This document shows, one piece after another, positions 44,426 to 54,078 of a DNA stretch of 64,000 bases. Under the pieces are notes generated by a model. That model made no database searches, was not told where the DNA came from, and saw only the letters and a list, made by a program, of their open reading frames with translations. The translations under genes and the position numbers were made by a program. This stretch comes from Poritiphilus flavus. Lineage in GTDB: Bacteria > Bacteroidota > Bacteroidia > Flavobacteriales > Flavobacteriaceae. The DNA lies in NCBI RefSeq assembly GCF_009901585.1, contig NZ_WXYO01000003.1, positions 372,001 through 436,000 on the forward strand. The letters run 5' to 3'. The first letter of the stretch is position 1, and the number at the start of each line of letters is the position of its first letter.

Positions 44426-45136
44426 TTACTCTTTCATCGTGTGATACACGTTCTGCACATCGTCGTCCTCTTCGATCTTTTCCAATAGCTTTTCCACATC
44501 CTCTATTTGTTCCGGGCTCAGTTCTTTGGTAACCTGGGGGATACGTTCAAAACCTGAGGAAAGGATCTCGATCTCCCTGGATTCCAATTCCTTTTGGATT
44601 GCACCAAAGCATTCAAAGGGAGCGTAGATCAGTATGCCGTCTTCGTCTACAAAAACCTCTTCGGCCCCAAAGTCGATCATATCCAGTTCCAGTTCCTCAG
44701 CATCCATACCCTCTCCGTTTATTCGGAAGTTACAGGTGTGGTCAAACATAAATTCCACGGAACCCGAAGTGCCCAGGCTTCCATCGCATTTGTTGAAGTA
44801 ACTGCGTATGTTGGCAACCGTCCTGGTGTTGTTATCTGTGGCTGTTTCTATAAGAATTGCGATACCGTGAGGAGCATAACCTTCAAAGAGGATTTCCTTA
44901 AAATCGCCCTGAGACTTGTCTGAAGCTCTTTTTATGGCCCTTTCAATATTGTCCTTGGGCATGTTAACAGACTTGGCGTTCTGAATGACTGCCCTAAGCC
45001 TTGCATTGGTATCAGGGTCCGGCCCACCTTCTTTTACAGCCATGACAATATCCTTGCCTATCCTCGTAAAAGCCTTGGACATGGCCGCCCACCGCTTCAT
45101 TTTTCGCGCCTTTCTGAACTCAAACGCTCTTCCCAT
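44426..45136 (-). CDS. yebC: YebC/PmpR family protein
   Basis: 236 aa. Signature start MGRAFEFRKARKMKRWAAMSKAFTRIGKDI and the motif ILFEGYAPHGIAILIETATDNNTRTVANIRSYFNKCDGSLGTSGSVEFMFD are diagnostic (shown only as landmarks). Known as DNA-binding regulators, and related proteins help ribosomes over proline stretches. This one begins MGRAFEFRKARK rather than MAGHSKWANIKHRK, the Bacteroidota subtype. Confidence 0.95.
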   Translation of the reverse strand: MGRAFEFRKARKMKRWAAMSKAFTRIGKDIVMAVKEGGPDPDTNARLRAVIQNAKSVNMPKDNIERAIKRASDKSQGDFKEILFEGYAPHGIAILIETATDNNTRTVANIRSYFNKCDGSLGTSGSVEFMFDHTCNFRINGEGMDAEELELDMIDFGAEEVFVDEDGILIYAPFECFGAIQKELESREIEILSSGFERIPQVTKELSPEQIEDVEKLLEKIEEDDDVQNVYHTMKE

Positions 45137-45241
45137 AGTACTGCTGTTGTTTGATAGGAAGCAAATTTAGCAATTTTTGATAGTCGTACAAGAGCTCAAA
45201 ATACCCGGTAGTTTGGCCAAGACCGGCCTTTCATGACGGCC

Positions 45242-45547
45242 CTATACCGGGCGCCCCGCCTCCTGGACCAATTCCTCTATGCTATGGGCCAGGGTAAAAT
45301 CCTTTTCGGTCACTCCGCCGACATCGTGAGTGTTCAGCCTAATAGTTAGCCTGTTGTAAACGTTGGTCCAATCCGGATGATGCCCCTGAATTTCACATTC
45401 AAAGGACAACAAGGTCATGGCCGAAAAGGCCTCTCGGAAATTTCCGAACTGGTAGGTAGTCTCTATAGCTCCGTCTACATATTCCCATCCCTCCAGCTTA
45501 TCAAGGCGTTCCTGTATGGTTCTTTCGCTTAATTTTTCCATGGTCAA
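45242..45547 (-). CDS. phhB: 4a-hydroxytetrahydrobiopterin dehydratase
   Basis: 101-aa pterin-4a-carbinolamine dehydratase; recycles the pterin cofactor of aromatic amino acid hydroxylases. The active-site HHPDW motif (GHHPDWTNVYNRLTIRLNTHD) is intact. An alternative ATG two codons inside (MEKLSERT) is possible. No phenylalanine hydroxylase gene lies nearby. Confidence 0.93.
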   Translation of the reverse strand: MTMEKLSERTIQERLDKLEGWEYVDGAIETTYQFGNFREAFSAMTLLSFECEIQGHHPDWTNVYNRLTIRLNTHDVGGVTEKDFTLAHSIEELVQEAGRPV

Positions 45548-45609
45548 TAGTTTTCCCTAAAGTTATTAAATAGCAATGGGATGTTTTGTAAAGAAAACTT
45601 CAAATATCG

Positions 45610-46458
45610 CTACCCCATCACATGATGATCGATAATTTCCTGGTAACCCATCTGAAGGTTCTTGGGCAGTTGATTGTCCCTTGGCAAAACGGCCAGGTAA
45701 CGTTCCTCATTAGTAGTAAATACCCTTTTATAAATTGGGGTGAAATGCCCGATCCGCTCCACGACCTCTTTGATAAAATCCTCGTGATGCACCAGATCAT
45801 TGCTCCCCAAATGGTAAACTCCGCCCTTATCCCTGTTGATGAGATAATGTATCTGCTGGGTGAGTTTGTCATCATTGGTAACGTTCATCACCAAATTCGG
45901 AAATACTTCAACCGGCTCGTTATTCCAGATAGCGCGTTTTATCTCCTTGACCCTTGGTGAGGTATTACCAAAGACCATGGGCACCCGTAGAATAGCCATT
46001 TTAGACTTTGGCAGTCTGAGTAACATATTCTCGATCTTTATCTTCAACCGTCCGTAAACGCTTTCGGAAAGGGTTTTATCATATTCGTAAGAGGGGTATT
46101 TACTGTAGGCGTCAAAAACGTTCGCCGAAGAAAGGAAATAGAGCCTGCACGGATTTTTTACCAGGTACTCCAACATGTGCTGGTGCGCCTGGATCTGAGC
46201 TGCAAAATTACCTCTTACCGCAGATATAATAATCTGTGGTTGAACGCTTTCCAGGATACGGACGATGTCGTCCTCTTCCATGTCATACCGAAAGAATTGG
46301 CCATTGTGTTCAAAGGTTCTTCTTGCATTGCAGTAGGTTCCGTAGGTGTCATAATAATTGCATAGCTCCTTGTAGATGGCATTACCTATAAATCCACTGG
46401 CCCCGAGTATGAGTATTTTCTTTCCTTTTTTCTCCAACTTTCCCCTGCCTTTACTCAT
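45610..46458 (-). CDS. SDR/NAD-dependent epimerase-reductase family protein (RmlD-like)
   Basis: 282 aa. N-terminal Rossmann motif LILGASGFIGNAIY (GxxGxxG, about 16-29), YxxxK-type YPSYEYDKTLSE and a conserved HLGSNDLVHHEDFI near the C-terminus. Closest in style to RmlD-type dTDP-4-dehydrorhamnose reductases or sugar epimerases. No sugar gene cluster around it, so the substrate cannot be set. The basic N-terminal stretch (MSKGRGKLEKKGKK) may be an over-long start; no other ATG fits before GASGFIG. 10 bp behind gcvT. Confidence 0.83.
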   Translation of the reverse strand: MSKGRGKLEKKGKKILILGASGFIGNAIYKELCNYYDTYGTYCNARRTFEHNGQFFRYDMEEDDIVRILESVQPQIIISAVRGNFAAQIQAHQHMLEYLVKNPCRLYFLSSANVFDAYSKYPSYEYDKTLSESVYGRLKIKIENMLLRLPKSKMAILRVPMVFGNTSPRVKEIKRAIWNNEPVEVFPNLVMNVTNDDKLTQQIHYLINRDKGGVYHLGSNDLVHHEDFIKEVVERIGHFTPIYKRVFTTNEERYLAVLPRDNQLPKNLQMGYQEIIDHHVMG

Positions 46459-46468
46459 TTGGTTTCGT

Positions 46469-47551
46469 TCACTTGTAAAAAGGTGGTTTTACGACTGTGG
46501 CCTGTACCGCCTTATTTCTGATTTGAATGTAGATCTTGTTACCCGGATCGGCGGCCGAAGTTTTTACATAACCTAAACCGATGCCTTTTTCAAGCGAAGG
46601 AGACATAGTGCCAGAGGTAACCCTGCCTATCCTATTACCTTCCATATCTGCAATATCGTACCCCTGTCGGGGTATTCCCCTTTCGTCCATTTCAAAACCG
46701 ATGAGTTTGTTCGATGGACCTTCTTCCTTCGCCTTAGCCAGGCTTTCGGAATTGACAAAATCCTTACTGAATTTAGTGATCCATCCCAGTCCTGCCTCAA
46801 AAGGGGAGGTAGTATCGTCAATATCGTTGCCGTACAGGCAATACCCCATTTCCAGTCTTAGCGTATCTCTGGCCGCCAGGCCTATAGGCTTTATGCCGTA
46901 ATCCGCTCCGGCTTGCAGAACCCTTTCCCACACCTGATGCACTTCATCATTTTTACAATAGATCTCAAAACCGCCTGATCCGGTATACCCCGTAGCGGAA
47001 ATGATCACATGAGGGATCCCCGCGAAATCCCCTACAACAAAATTGTAAAACTTTATGGCACTCAGGTCCACGGAACTTAGGGATTGCATTGCTTCTACGG
47101 CCTTTGGCCCCTGGATGGCGAGTAAGGAATAGGACTCCGAGAGATCACGCATAGTGGCGCCGATTTCCTCATTATACCTGGAGATATGATCCCAGTCCTT
47201 CTCAATATTAGAGGCGTTGACCACCAGCAAGTAGGTATCTTCCTTTACCCGGTATATGATGAGATCATCCACAATACCGCCTGTTTCATTTGGCAAACAA
47301 CTGTACTGAGCCTTCCCGACGGTTAGTTTAGAGGCGTCATTGGAGGAAACCATTTGGATCAGATCCAATGCCTTTGGCCCTTCGATCAAAAATTCACCCA
47401 TATGAGAGACGTCAAAGACACCCACTGCATTCCGTACCGTCTTATGCTCAATATTGACTCCTTCGTAGGACACTGGCATCAGGTAGCCGGCAAATGGCAC
47501 CATTTTTGCACCTAAGGCCTCATGAACCTGGGATAAGGCAGTAGTTTTCAT
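46469..47551 (-). CDS. gcvT: Aminomethyltransferase of the glycine cleavage system (T protein)
   Basis: 360 aa; transfers the methylene group from the H-protein-bound aminomethyl lipoate to tetrahydrofolate. Landmarks: [66 protein letters not shown] and the Asp needed for catalysis in the GGIVDD segment. Complete length. The other gcv genes are elsewhere. It has its own -7 box upstream. Confidence 0.97.
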   Translation of the reverse strand: MKTTALSQVHEALGAKMVPFAGYLMPVSYEGVNIEHKTVRNAVGVFDVSHMGEFLIEGPKALDLIQMVSSNDASKLTVGKAQYSCLPNETGGIVDDLIIYRVKEDTYLLVVNASNIEKDWDHISRYNEEIGATMRDLSESYSLLAIQGPKAVEAMQSLSSVDLSAIKFYNFVVGDFAGIPHVIISATGYTGSGGFEIYCKNDEVHQVWERVLQAGADYGIKPIGLAARDTLRLEMGYCLYGNDIDDTTSPFEAGLGWITKFSKDFVNSESLAKAKEEGPSNKLIGFEMDERGIPRQGYDIADMEGNRIGRVTSGTMSPSLEKGIGLGYVKTSAADPGNKIYIQIRNKAVQATVVKPPFYK

Positions 47552-47573
47552 TAGTCATCGTATTTTGATTGCG

Positions 47574-47581
47574 CAAATGTA
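47574..47581 (-). promoter_or_regulatory. -7 box of gcvT
   Basis: TACATTTG on the minus strand matches TAnnTTTG and lies 22 bases before the gcvT ATG. No glycine riboswitch is visible in the remaining short leader. Confidence 0.55.
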
Positions 47582-47702
47582 TCGAAATATTTTGTCACCT
47601 TAAGGGTTTCCAGGCTTATGTTTTTACTATTGAAATGAACCTTAATTTTAACGCTTTGTTCCGTTAAAATTCCCTATTTTGGGCGAATTAACCCTACATT
47701 AA

Positions 47703-49316
47703 ATGAGACAGAATTTATTGTTGCTAGCACTTTTTGTGTCGTTTTTTAAGCTAATAGCACAAGATCTTCCTACAGACTATTTACCAGCCAGTTTTCACAA
47801 GGAGCGAAGGGCCGCTGTCCGGGCAATGATGCCTCTAAACAGTGTGGCTGTGTTCTTCGCAAATCCACAACGCAATAGGGCCAATGATGTGGACTATGTC
47901 TATCATCAGGATCCTGATTTTTACTATCTGACAGGCTATAGGGAACCCAATGCCGTTCTCTTGATATTTTCGGAAGAACAGCAAGGACAGGATGGACAGG
48001 CATACGATGAGATCATCTATGTTCAGGAAAGGGACCTTCAGGCAGAGCAATGGGATGGCAAAAGACTGGGAGTTAAGGGGGCAAAACAAAAATTGGGTTT
48101 TGAAATGGCTTTTAACGGCCGGGAGTTTATCAACTCCAGGACTGATTTTAAGGGATTCGATAGTGTGCTCTTTTTTAATTTCAAGAATGACTACCGCGAC
48201 CTTAAAGGAACAGCAGACCTTTTTGACCTGATTAGGGCCTTTAAGGAGAAAGCGAACTATCCTGCGGATTTTAACCCTACAAGGCAGCAGCTTTACACAA
48301 TGATCAATTCCTCGGACGAAACCAATAGCGAGCAGGTTGTACTGACCCTTGGTCGTTACCTGAATTATTATAAAGATTTGCGAAAGGACAGGCTGCTCAG
48401 CGATTTTGCCAATGCCAAAGATCAAAACCTGAGACAGGAGATCAAAGAGAAGGTTTCTTTGGAATTAAGATCGAATAACCTCAATTCCTTTATGCTTGAG
48501 ACCATTATGAACAGGCTGAGGGAGGTGAAGACCAATGAGGAAATAAAGCTGCTAAAAAAGGCCATAGAGATATCGGCCGTAGGGCAGATAGAGGTAATGA
48601 AAGCCATGCATCCCAATATGTCCGAAAGTGAAATTCAGGGGGTTCATGAATTTGTCTACAAAAAATACGGTGCTGAATATGAGGGCTATCCTTCCATTGT
48701 TGGTGGTGGGCATAACGGCTGTATTCTACACTACATAGAGAATAACAAGCCTAAGGTAGGAGACGAGCTGGTTTTGATGGATCTTGGCGCGGAGTATCGC
48801 GGCTATACCGGTGATGTTACCCGTACTATTCCTGCCAACGGCCGGTTTTCTCCGGAACAAAAACAGATCTACGACATTGTCTATAAAGCACAGGAGGCGG
48901 GCATTAAAGCCAGCGTTGTAGGAGCACCCTTCAAGGCTCCCGGGGAAGCTGCCAGAGAAGTGATTACAAAGGGGCTTTTGAAACTGGGGATCATCTCAGA
49001 CTCCGGGCAGGCCCGTACCTATTTCCCACATGGCACCTCTCATTACCTGGGCCTGGATGTTCATGACCGCGGTACCTACGAGTCTTTTAAAGAAAATACA
49101 GTGATCACAGTAGAACCGGGCATATATATCCCGGAAGGTAGCGATTGCGATAAAAAATGGTGGGGGATTGCCGTGCGCATAGAAGACGATATCCTGATCA
49201 CCGAGGACGGCCCTGTCAATCTCTCAGTAATGGCGCCCAGAACTGCTGAAGATATCGAATCCCTAATGGCGGAAAAGAGCCCCCTGGACGATTTTGTACT
49301 TCCCGGACTCGATTAA
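47703..49316 (+). CDS. pepP: Xaa-Pro aminopeptidase (aminopeptidase P), exported
   Basis: 537 aa M24B metallopeptidase that removes N-terminal residues before proline. A signal peptide (MRQNLLLLALFVSFFKLIAQ) distinguishes it from the cytoplasmic enzyme. Dinuclear metal ligands are readable: two Asp in LMDLGAEYRGYTGDVTRT, His in SHYLGLDVHD, Glu in VEPGIYIP and Glu in VRIEDDILIT. The N-terminal creatinase domain is complete. Likely works in the periplasm. Confidence 0.94.
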   Translation: MRQNLLLLALFVSFFKLIAQDLPTDYLPASFHKERRAAVRAMMPLNSVAVFFANPQRNRANDVDYVYHQDPDFYYLTGYREPNAVLLIFSEEQQGQDGQAYDEIIYVQERDLQAEQWDGKRLGVKGAKQKLGFEMAFNGREFINSRTDFKGFDSVLFFNFKNDYRDLKGTADLFDLIRAFKEKANYPADFNPTRQQLYTMINSSDETNSEQVVLTLGRYLNYYKDLRKDRLLSDFANAKDQNLRQEIKEKVSLELRSNNLNSFMLETIMNRLREVKTNEEIKLLKKAIEISAVGQIEVMKAMHPNMSESEIQGVHEFVYKKYGAEYEGYPSIVGGGHNGCILHYIENNKPKVGDELVLMDLGAEYRGYTGDVTRTIPANGRFSPEQKQIYDIVYKAQEAGIKASVVGAPFKAPGEAAREVITKGLLKLGIISDSGQARTYFPHGTSHYLGLDVHDRGTYESFKENTVITVEPGIYIPEGSDCDKKWWGIAVRIEDDILITEDGPVNLSVMAPRTAEDIESLMAEKSPLDDFVLPGLD

Positions 49317-49336
49317 AACTATTTCAAAAAATTAGT

Positions 49337-50632
49337 TTATCGCCTTAGGAGATAGGTCTTGAGCTGATCATAAGAACTTATGGGTTCCGAGTGCTTTTCC
49401 TTGCCCATAACTTGCTTTATCTGCACGGGGATCTCTAATTTTACCCCAAGGGTATTTTCAACCACATCGATAAACTTTACGGGATGAGCGGTTTCCAGGA
49501 AAATCCCGTAGCTGTCTGGATGCTCTTTTTGGTAAGCTTTGAGGCCCAGATAACCTACAGCACCATGCGGATCGGCGATATAAGCTGAGTTGGCATGGAT
49601 CTCAGCAATGGCATTTCTTGTCATGTCGTCCGTGAACGCGTAGGAAGATAGTTCTTTTTCAAGGGCATCAAAGGAATCATTATACAGATGTCTGATACGA
49701 ACGAAATTACTGGGGTCCCCAACATCCATGGCGTTTGAAATAGTTTGGGAAGAGGGTTTGGGACGATAGGCTTTCGTCCTCATAAATTCCGGGACCGTAT
49801 CGTTGATATTTGTGGCTGCAATGAACTGATCACAAGGCATGCCCATTCGGCGGGCCACCATTCCCGCACAGATATTCCCAAAATTGCCACTGGGTACGGA
49901 AAAGACCAGTTTAGACGATTTGGTCTTTGCATTTTTATAGGCGAACAGATAGTATAACAGTTGAGGAAGCCATCGTGCTACATTGATGGAATTGGCCGAG
50001 GTCAATTGAAGGTTTTTCCTTAGATCCTCGTCGAGAAAAGCCCTTTTGACCATGTCCTGACAGTCGTCAAAAGTCCCGTCTACCCTAAGAGCCGAGATGT
50101 TCTGACCCAGGGTGGTCAACTGTCTTTCCTGGATATCACTGACCTTTCCGTCCGGGTATAAAATAACTACATTGACACCCTTTACGCCTAAGAAACCATT
50201 GGCTACAGCGCCTCCGGTATCTCCGGATGTAGCCACCAATACCGTAACCGATGCTTCTGAATCCTTGAAGAAATAGCCGAGGCATCTCGCCATAAAACGG
50301 GCGCCAACATCTTTGAAGGCCATAGTTGGTCCGTGAAAAAGTTCCAGGGCAGACACTTTTTCTTCGATCTCTACCAGCGGAAAATCAAAATCCAATACGC
50401 CTCGGAGGATATCTTTCAATGCCTCATCCGGGATATCCGGCTGTACAAAAGGCTTCATTGCCTCATATGCTATCGTTAAGCTGTCTTTTTGATCGATAGT
50501 CTCAAAGAAAGCTTCCGGCAACTGTGGGATGTACTCTGGAAAATACAGCCCTTTGTCCGGAGCTATACCCCGAATCACGGCCTCTTTGAAAGATACTTCC
50601 GGAGCCTGCTTATTTAAACTGTAAAATTTCAT
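49337..50632 (-). CDS. thrC: Threonine synthase
   Basis: 431 aa PLP enzyme; converts O-phosphohomoserine to threonine. PLP lysine in HGPTMAFKDVGARF (about residue 108), SGDTGGAVANGF and SVPSGNFGNICAG are intact; the N-terminal FYSLNKQAPEVSF and long form are the fungal/E. coli type. Third gene of thrABC; separated from thrB by a 64-bp spacer containing heptamer repeats. Confidence 0.97.
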   Translation of the reverse strand: MKFYSLNKQAPEVSFKEAVIRGIAPDKGLYFPEYIPQLPEAFFETIDQKDSLTIAYEAMKPFVQPDIPDEALKDILRGVLDFDFPLVEIEEKVSALELFHGPTMAFKDVGARFMARCLGYFFKDSEASVTVLVATSGDTGGAVANGFLGVKGVNVVILYPDGKVSDIQERQLTTLGQNISALRVDGTFDDCQDMVKRAFLDEDLRKNLQLTSANSINVARWLPQLLYYLFAYKNAKTKSSKLVFSVPSGNFGNICAGMVARRMGMPCDQFIAATNINDTVPEFMRTKAYRPKPSSQTISNAMDVGDPSNFVRIRHLYNDSFDALEKELSSYAFTDDMTRNAIAEIHANSAYIADPHGAVGYLGLKAYQKEHPDSYGIFLETAHPVKFIDVVENTLGVKLEIPVQIKQVMGKEKHSEPISSYDQLKTYLLRR

Positions 50633-50639
50633 TTCTGTA

Positions 50640-50720
50640 AGTACAAGCTTAAGTTTAAGATTAAAGCATACTCATTAATTGTTCACTGTTCACTGCTTAC
50701 TGTACACCGCCCACTGCTCT
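50640..50720. repeat. CAGTRAN heptamer run at the thrB-thrC junction
   Basis: On the minus strand consecutive heptamers gcagtgg, gcggtgt, acagtaa, gcagtga, acagtga, acaatta can be read from about 50716 down to 50675. The thrB reading frame runs into the run: its last six residues (AVGGVQ) and the TAA stop are written by the repeat. Same family as the arrays at 3.1, 25.8 and 26.0 kb. Confidence 0.85.
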
Positions 50721-51629
50721 AACTCCATCCAGATTCACTCCGGATACATGCGTTTCATAGGGTAGTTCCAGCGGATCGTAAACGGCTTCCATGGCTTGTT
50801 TAACGCTGTTAGCGGTTTCCAGCCCTTTGGAAAAGGCAAAAACCGAAGGACCCGAACCGGAAATTCCGCAGCCCAGGGCTCCTACTTCCATAGACGCTTT
50901 TTTAATGGCTTCAAAGCCGGGAATAAGCATGGAGCGTATGGGTTCTACAATATGATCCACCAAAGACCTTCCAATAAGATCATAGTCTTCAGTATACAAG
51001 CCTGCGATAAGACCACCTACATTGCCCCATTGCTTTACCCCGTCTCCCAGGGAGATCTTCGTTTTGAGTATCCTTCTGGAATCCGCTGTCTTGACCTCAA
51101 TCTGTGGATGGATTATGGTGGCATATAGTTCTTTGGGGGTATGAATGCGAATAACGTCCAGGGGATCATAGCTCCTCACCAGCGTAAACCCGCCGAACAG
51201 CACGGGTGCAACATTATCTGCATGCGGAACACCGCTTGCCAGTTTCTCTCCGGCCATGGCGTAAGGTACGAGTTGATCTACGGAAAGCGGACGCCCCAGT
51301 AACTCGTTGATGGCCCAAACAGCTCCCGCGGCACTGGCAGCACTACTACCAATGCCGCTGCCCGCTTTTATTCGTTTGTCAATAGCGATATCAAAACCAA
51401 AATCGCAATCAACATCTTGTAACAAGGCCAAACCAGCTACTCCGGCTACATTTTTTGTGGCCTCAAGAGGCAGGTCTTGCCCAATTATAGAAGTGATGCG
51501 GATCCCTGGTTCTGCTACCTTTTTTACGGTCATTTCGTCACCAACCTCATTCAAGGCCAGCCCCAGAATATCAAATCCGCAGGAAATATTGGCAATGGTA
51601 GCCGGACAAAAAACTTTGATGATATCCAT
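50697..51629 (-). CDS. thrB: Homoserine kinase
   Basis: 310 aa GHMP kinase; phosphorylates homoserine. GHMP motif PxxxGxGSSAA is present as IKAGSGIGSSAASAAG (about 84-99), and C-terminal LGCGISGSGPSVFAF supplies motif 3. It follows thrA by 4 bp. The C-terminus AVGGVQ and the stop codon are encoded by the intergenic CAGTRAN repeat, so the native end was probably replaced. Confidence 0.96.
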   Translation of the reverse strand: MDIIKVFCPATIANISCGFDILGLALNEVGDEMTVKKVAEPGIRITSIIGQDLPLEATKNVAGVAGLALLQDVDCDFGFDIAIDKRIKAGSGIGSSAASAAGAVWAINELLGRPLSVDQLVPYAMAGEKLASGVPHADNVAPVLFGGFTLVRSYDPLDVIRIHTPKELYATIIHPQIEVKTADSRRILKTKISLGDGVKQWGNVGGLIAGLYTEDYDLIGRSLVDHIVEPIRSMLIPGFEAIKKASMEVGALGCGISGSGPSVFAFSKGLETANSVKQAMEAVYDPLELPYETHVSGVNLDGVRAVGGVQ

Positions 51630-51633
51630 GAGA

Positions 51634-54078
51634 CTAAAAGTTTCCGATTCTTATAATATCTGCAAAGATACCCGAAGCAGTAACATCTGCCCCGGCGCCG
51701 GCACCTTTTATGATCATGGGTTGATCCGGATACCTTTCCGTATAGAACAGCACGATATTGTCGCTTCCTTCAAGATTGTAAAAATCATGTCCCTCAGGGA
51801 TATGCTGGAGACCAACAGATGCCTCGCCATTCTCAAACCTGGCGACGTATTTAAGCCTACTTTGATGTTTCGCTGCCTCCTTATAAAGCGCCTGGAATTC
51901 CTCTTCACTTTCTTCCAAAGTTTTAAAAAATTCTTCATTGTTGGTAGTCTTCAGACTGGCATCCGGCAGGAAAGACTGGTTCTCAATATCTTCAAGATTC
52001 AATTCATATCCGCTTTCCCGGGCCAGGATCAATATTTTGCGCATTACGTCAATACCGCTGAGGTCTATTTTGGGATCAGGTTCGGTATAGCCCTCTTCCT
52101 GGGCCTGCTTTACGATATCTTTAAAAGTATTGTCTGCATTGAAATTATTGAAAACAAAATTCAGGCTTCCGGAAAGCACGGCCTGGATCTTTAGCACTTT
52201 ATCACCGGAGGCGACCAGGTTCTTAAGCGTATCAATAATGGGGAGTCCTGCTCCTACATTGGTCTCAAAAAGAAAGGGCGCATTATAAGTACGGCTAAGT
52301 GCCTTAAGTTCCTTGTAATTGGAATAGTCCGAAGAACAGGCGATCTTGTTGCAAGTCACTATGGCAATGCTCTCCCGTAGGTAAGTGGCATAAGCGTCTG
52401 ATACCTCTTCACTGGCCGTATTATCCACAAATATGCTGTTCCGGTAGTTCAGTTCCCGAACCCGATCGAAAAACAACTCCTTGTCTGCTTTTTCTCCTTT
52501 GGAAAGGGCCTCCTCCCAATTTCCAAGCTCAATGCCTTCGGGATCAAAATACATCTTACGGGAATTAGAGATCCCGATCACCCGGACATTCAGTTTTAGG
52601 TTTTCCTTCAGGAAGGAACGTTGCTGATACAGTTGCCTTAAAAACCTTGAACCCACGTTTCCTACACCCATCACAAATAGGTTGAGCTGCTTTACGCGCG
52701 CTTCAAAGAATTCCTCATGGAGGGTATTCAGCGCTTTCTTGGCGTCTGCTGCGTTTATGACAGCAGAAATATTCCTTTCGGACGCCCCCTGGGCAATAGC
52801 GCGGATGTTTACGTTGTTCTTCCCCAGAGCACTGAACATTTTACCGCTCAATCCCTGGTGACTTTTCATATTGTCCCCAACCAATGCAATTATGGCCAGA
52901 TCTTCTTCCACCACCACTGGTTGTAATTTCCCGGTGGAGATCTCATGATCGAATTCCTTGTTCACCAGTTCCCGGGCCACCTTGGCCTCCGCTTCCGAGA
53001 TCCCGATGCAAATGGAATGCTCAGAAGAAGCCTGGGTAATTAATACAATACTTATTCCCGCCTGGGAAAGGACTTCAAAAAATCGCTTGGATACTCCCGG
53101 GATTCCGATCATGCCAGGTCCTTCAAGAGAGAGCAGGGCAATGTGCTCGATATAACTTATGCCTCTTACTGTCTTGTCACCGCCATTTTTCATACTGGTG
53201 ATCAGGGTTCCCTCTGCATCAGGGTCGAAAGTATTTTTTATCCTGATGGGGATAGCTTTGGCCAATACCGGCTGAATGGTCGGAGGGTATAATACCTTGG
53301 CGCCGAAGTGCGACAATTCCATGGCCTCTTCATAAGAAATGCGGGTTATCGCCCTTGATTGCTTTACAAGTTTCGGATTGGCGGTGTACATTCCGCTGAC
53401 ATCCGTCCAGATCTGTAGTTCCTCCGCGTTTATAGCTGCAGCAATAACGGCGGCGGTATAATCGGATCCGCCCCTGCCGAGGGTTGTGGTATTGCCTGAT
53501 GCTGAAGATGCCACAAAACCTGGTAGCAGTGTAATTCTTTTTGAGTTTCCATCAAAATAGGCCTGGCACTGAGCATTGGTCTTTTTAAAATTTACTGCGG
53601 CTTTGCCGTAGGTTTCATCGGTGAGTATCAATTCACGACTGTCCTTAAATGAGGTATCCAACCCAGCCGAAATAAAATATTCACTAATAATAAAAGAAGA
53701 GAGAAGTTCCCCATAGCTTACAATTTTGTCCGATAGCTGTGGGGTGGATTCTCCTATAAGAAATGCACCCTCCAGAAGAGTTTCGAGCGTATTTAGATCG
53801 CTCTTAACCGCACTGAGAACACTGCTTTGGCGTTCGATGGGCAGCAATTCCTTTATGGTTTGGATGTGTCTGTTCTCGATCTCTGCAAGGGTGGTTTTAT
53901 AGGTGTCATCCTGCTCTGCAGCCTGATTTTGGGCTGTAAGCAGCAGGTCAGTTATCCCGCCCAGGGCGGACACCACAATTACCGCTTTATCTGAGTCGAT
54001 CTGACTGACAATACGCTGTACTTTTTGTATGTTTTGAGCATTGGCTACCGAAGTACCACCAAACTTTAGAATTTTCAT
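51634..54078 (-). CDS. thrA: Bifunctional aspartate kinase / homoserine dehydrogenase I
   Basis: 814 aa. Aspartate kinase domain (1-about 290: KFGGTSVAN, VVSALGGITD, TLGRGGSDYTAA), two ACT domains (about 310-455, ISIVLITQASSEHSICIGI and NVNIRAIAQGASERNISAVI) for feedback control, and homoserine dehydrogenase (about 460-814, MGVGNVGSRFLRQL, VTCNKIA, ETNVGAGLPIIDTLKNL). First gene of thrABC, preceded by a threonine-rich leader peptide that is likely to control the operon by attenuation. Confidence 0.98.
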   Translation of the reverse strand: MKILKFGGTSVANAQNIQKVQRIVSQIDSDKAVIVVSALGGITDLLLTAQNQAAEQDDTYKTTLAEIENRHIQTIKELLPIERQSSVLSAVKSDLNTLETLLEGAFLIGESTPQLSDKIVSYGELLSSFIISEYFISAGLDTSFKDSRELILTDETYGKAAVNFKKTNAQCQAYFDGNSKRITLLPGFVASSASGNTTTLGRGGSDYTAAVIAAAINAEELQIWTDVSGMYTANPKLVKQSRAITRISYEEAMELSHFGAKVLYPPTIQPVLAKAIPIRIKNTFDPDAEGTLITSMKNGGDKTVRGISYIEHIALLSLEGPGMIGIPGVSKRFFEVLSQAGISIVLITQASSEHSICIGISEAEAKVARELVNKEFDHEISTGKLQPVVVEEDLAIIALVGDNMKSHQGLSGKMFSALGKNNVNIRAIAQGASERNISAVINAADAKKALNTLHEEFFEARVKQLNLFVMGVGNVGSRFLRQLYQQRSFLKENLKLNVRVIGISNSRKMYFDPEGIELGNWEEALSKGEKADKELFFDRVRELNYRNSIFVDNTASEEVSDAYATYLRESIAIVTCNKIACSSDYSNYKELKALSRTYNAPFLFETNVGAGLPIIDTLKNLVASGDKVLKIQAVLSGSLNFVFNNFNADNTFKDIVKQAQEEGYTEPDPKIDLSGIDVMRKILILARESGYELNLEDIENQSFLPDASLKTTNNEEFFKTLEESEEEFQALYKEAAKHQSRLKYVARFENGEASVGLQHIPEGHDFYNLEGSDNIVLFYTERYPDQPMIIKGAGAGADVTASGIFADIIRIGNF

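Noticed and set aside
51307-52194. 295-codon plus-strand frame
   Set aside because: Antisense to thrB and thrA; no domain and no promoter.
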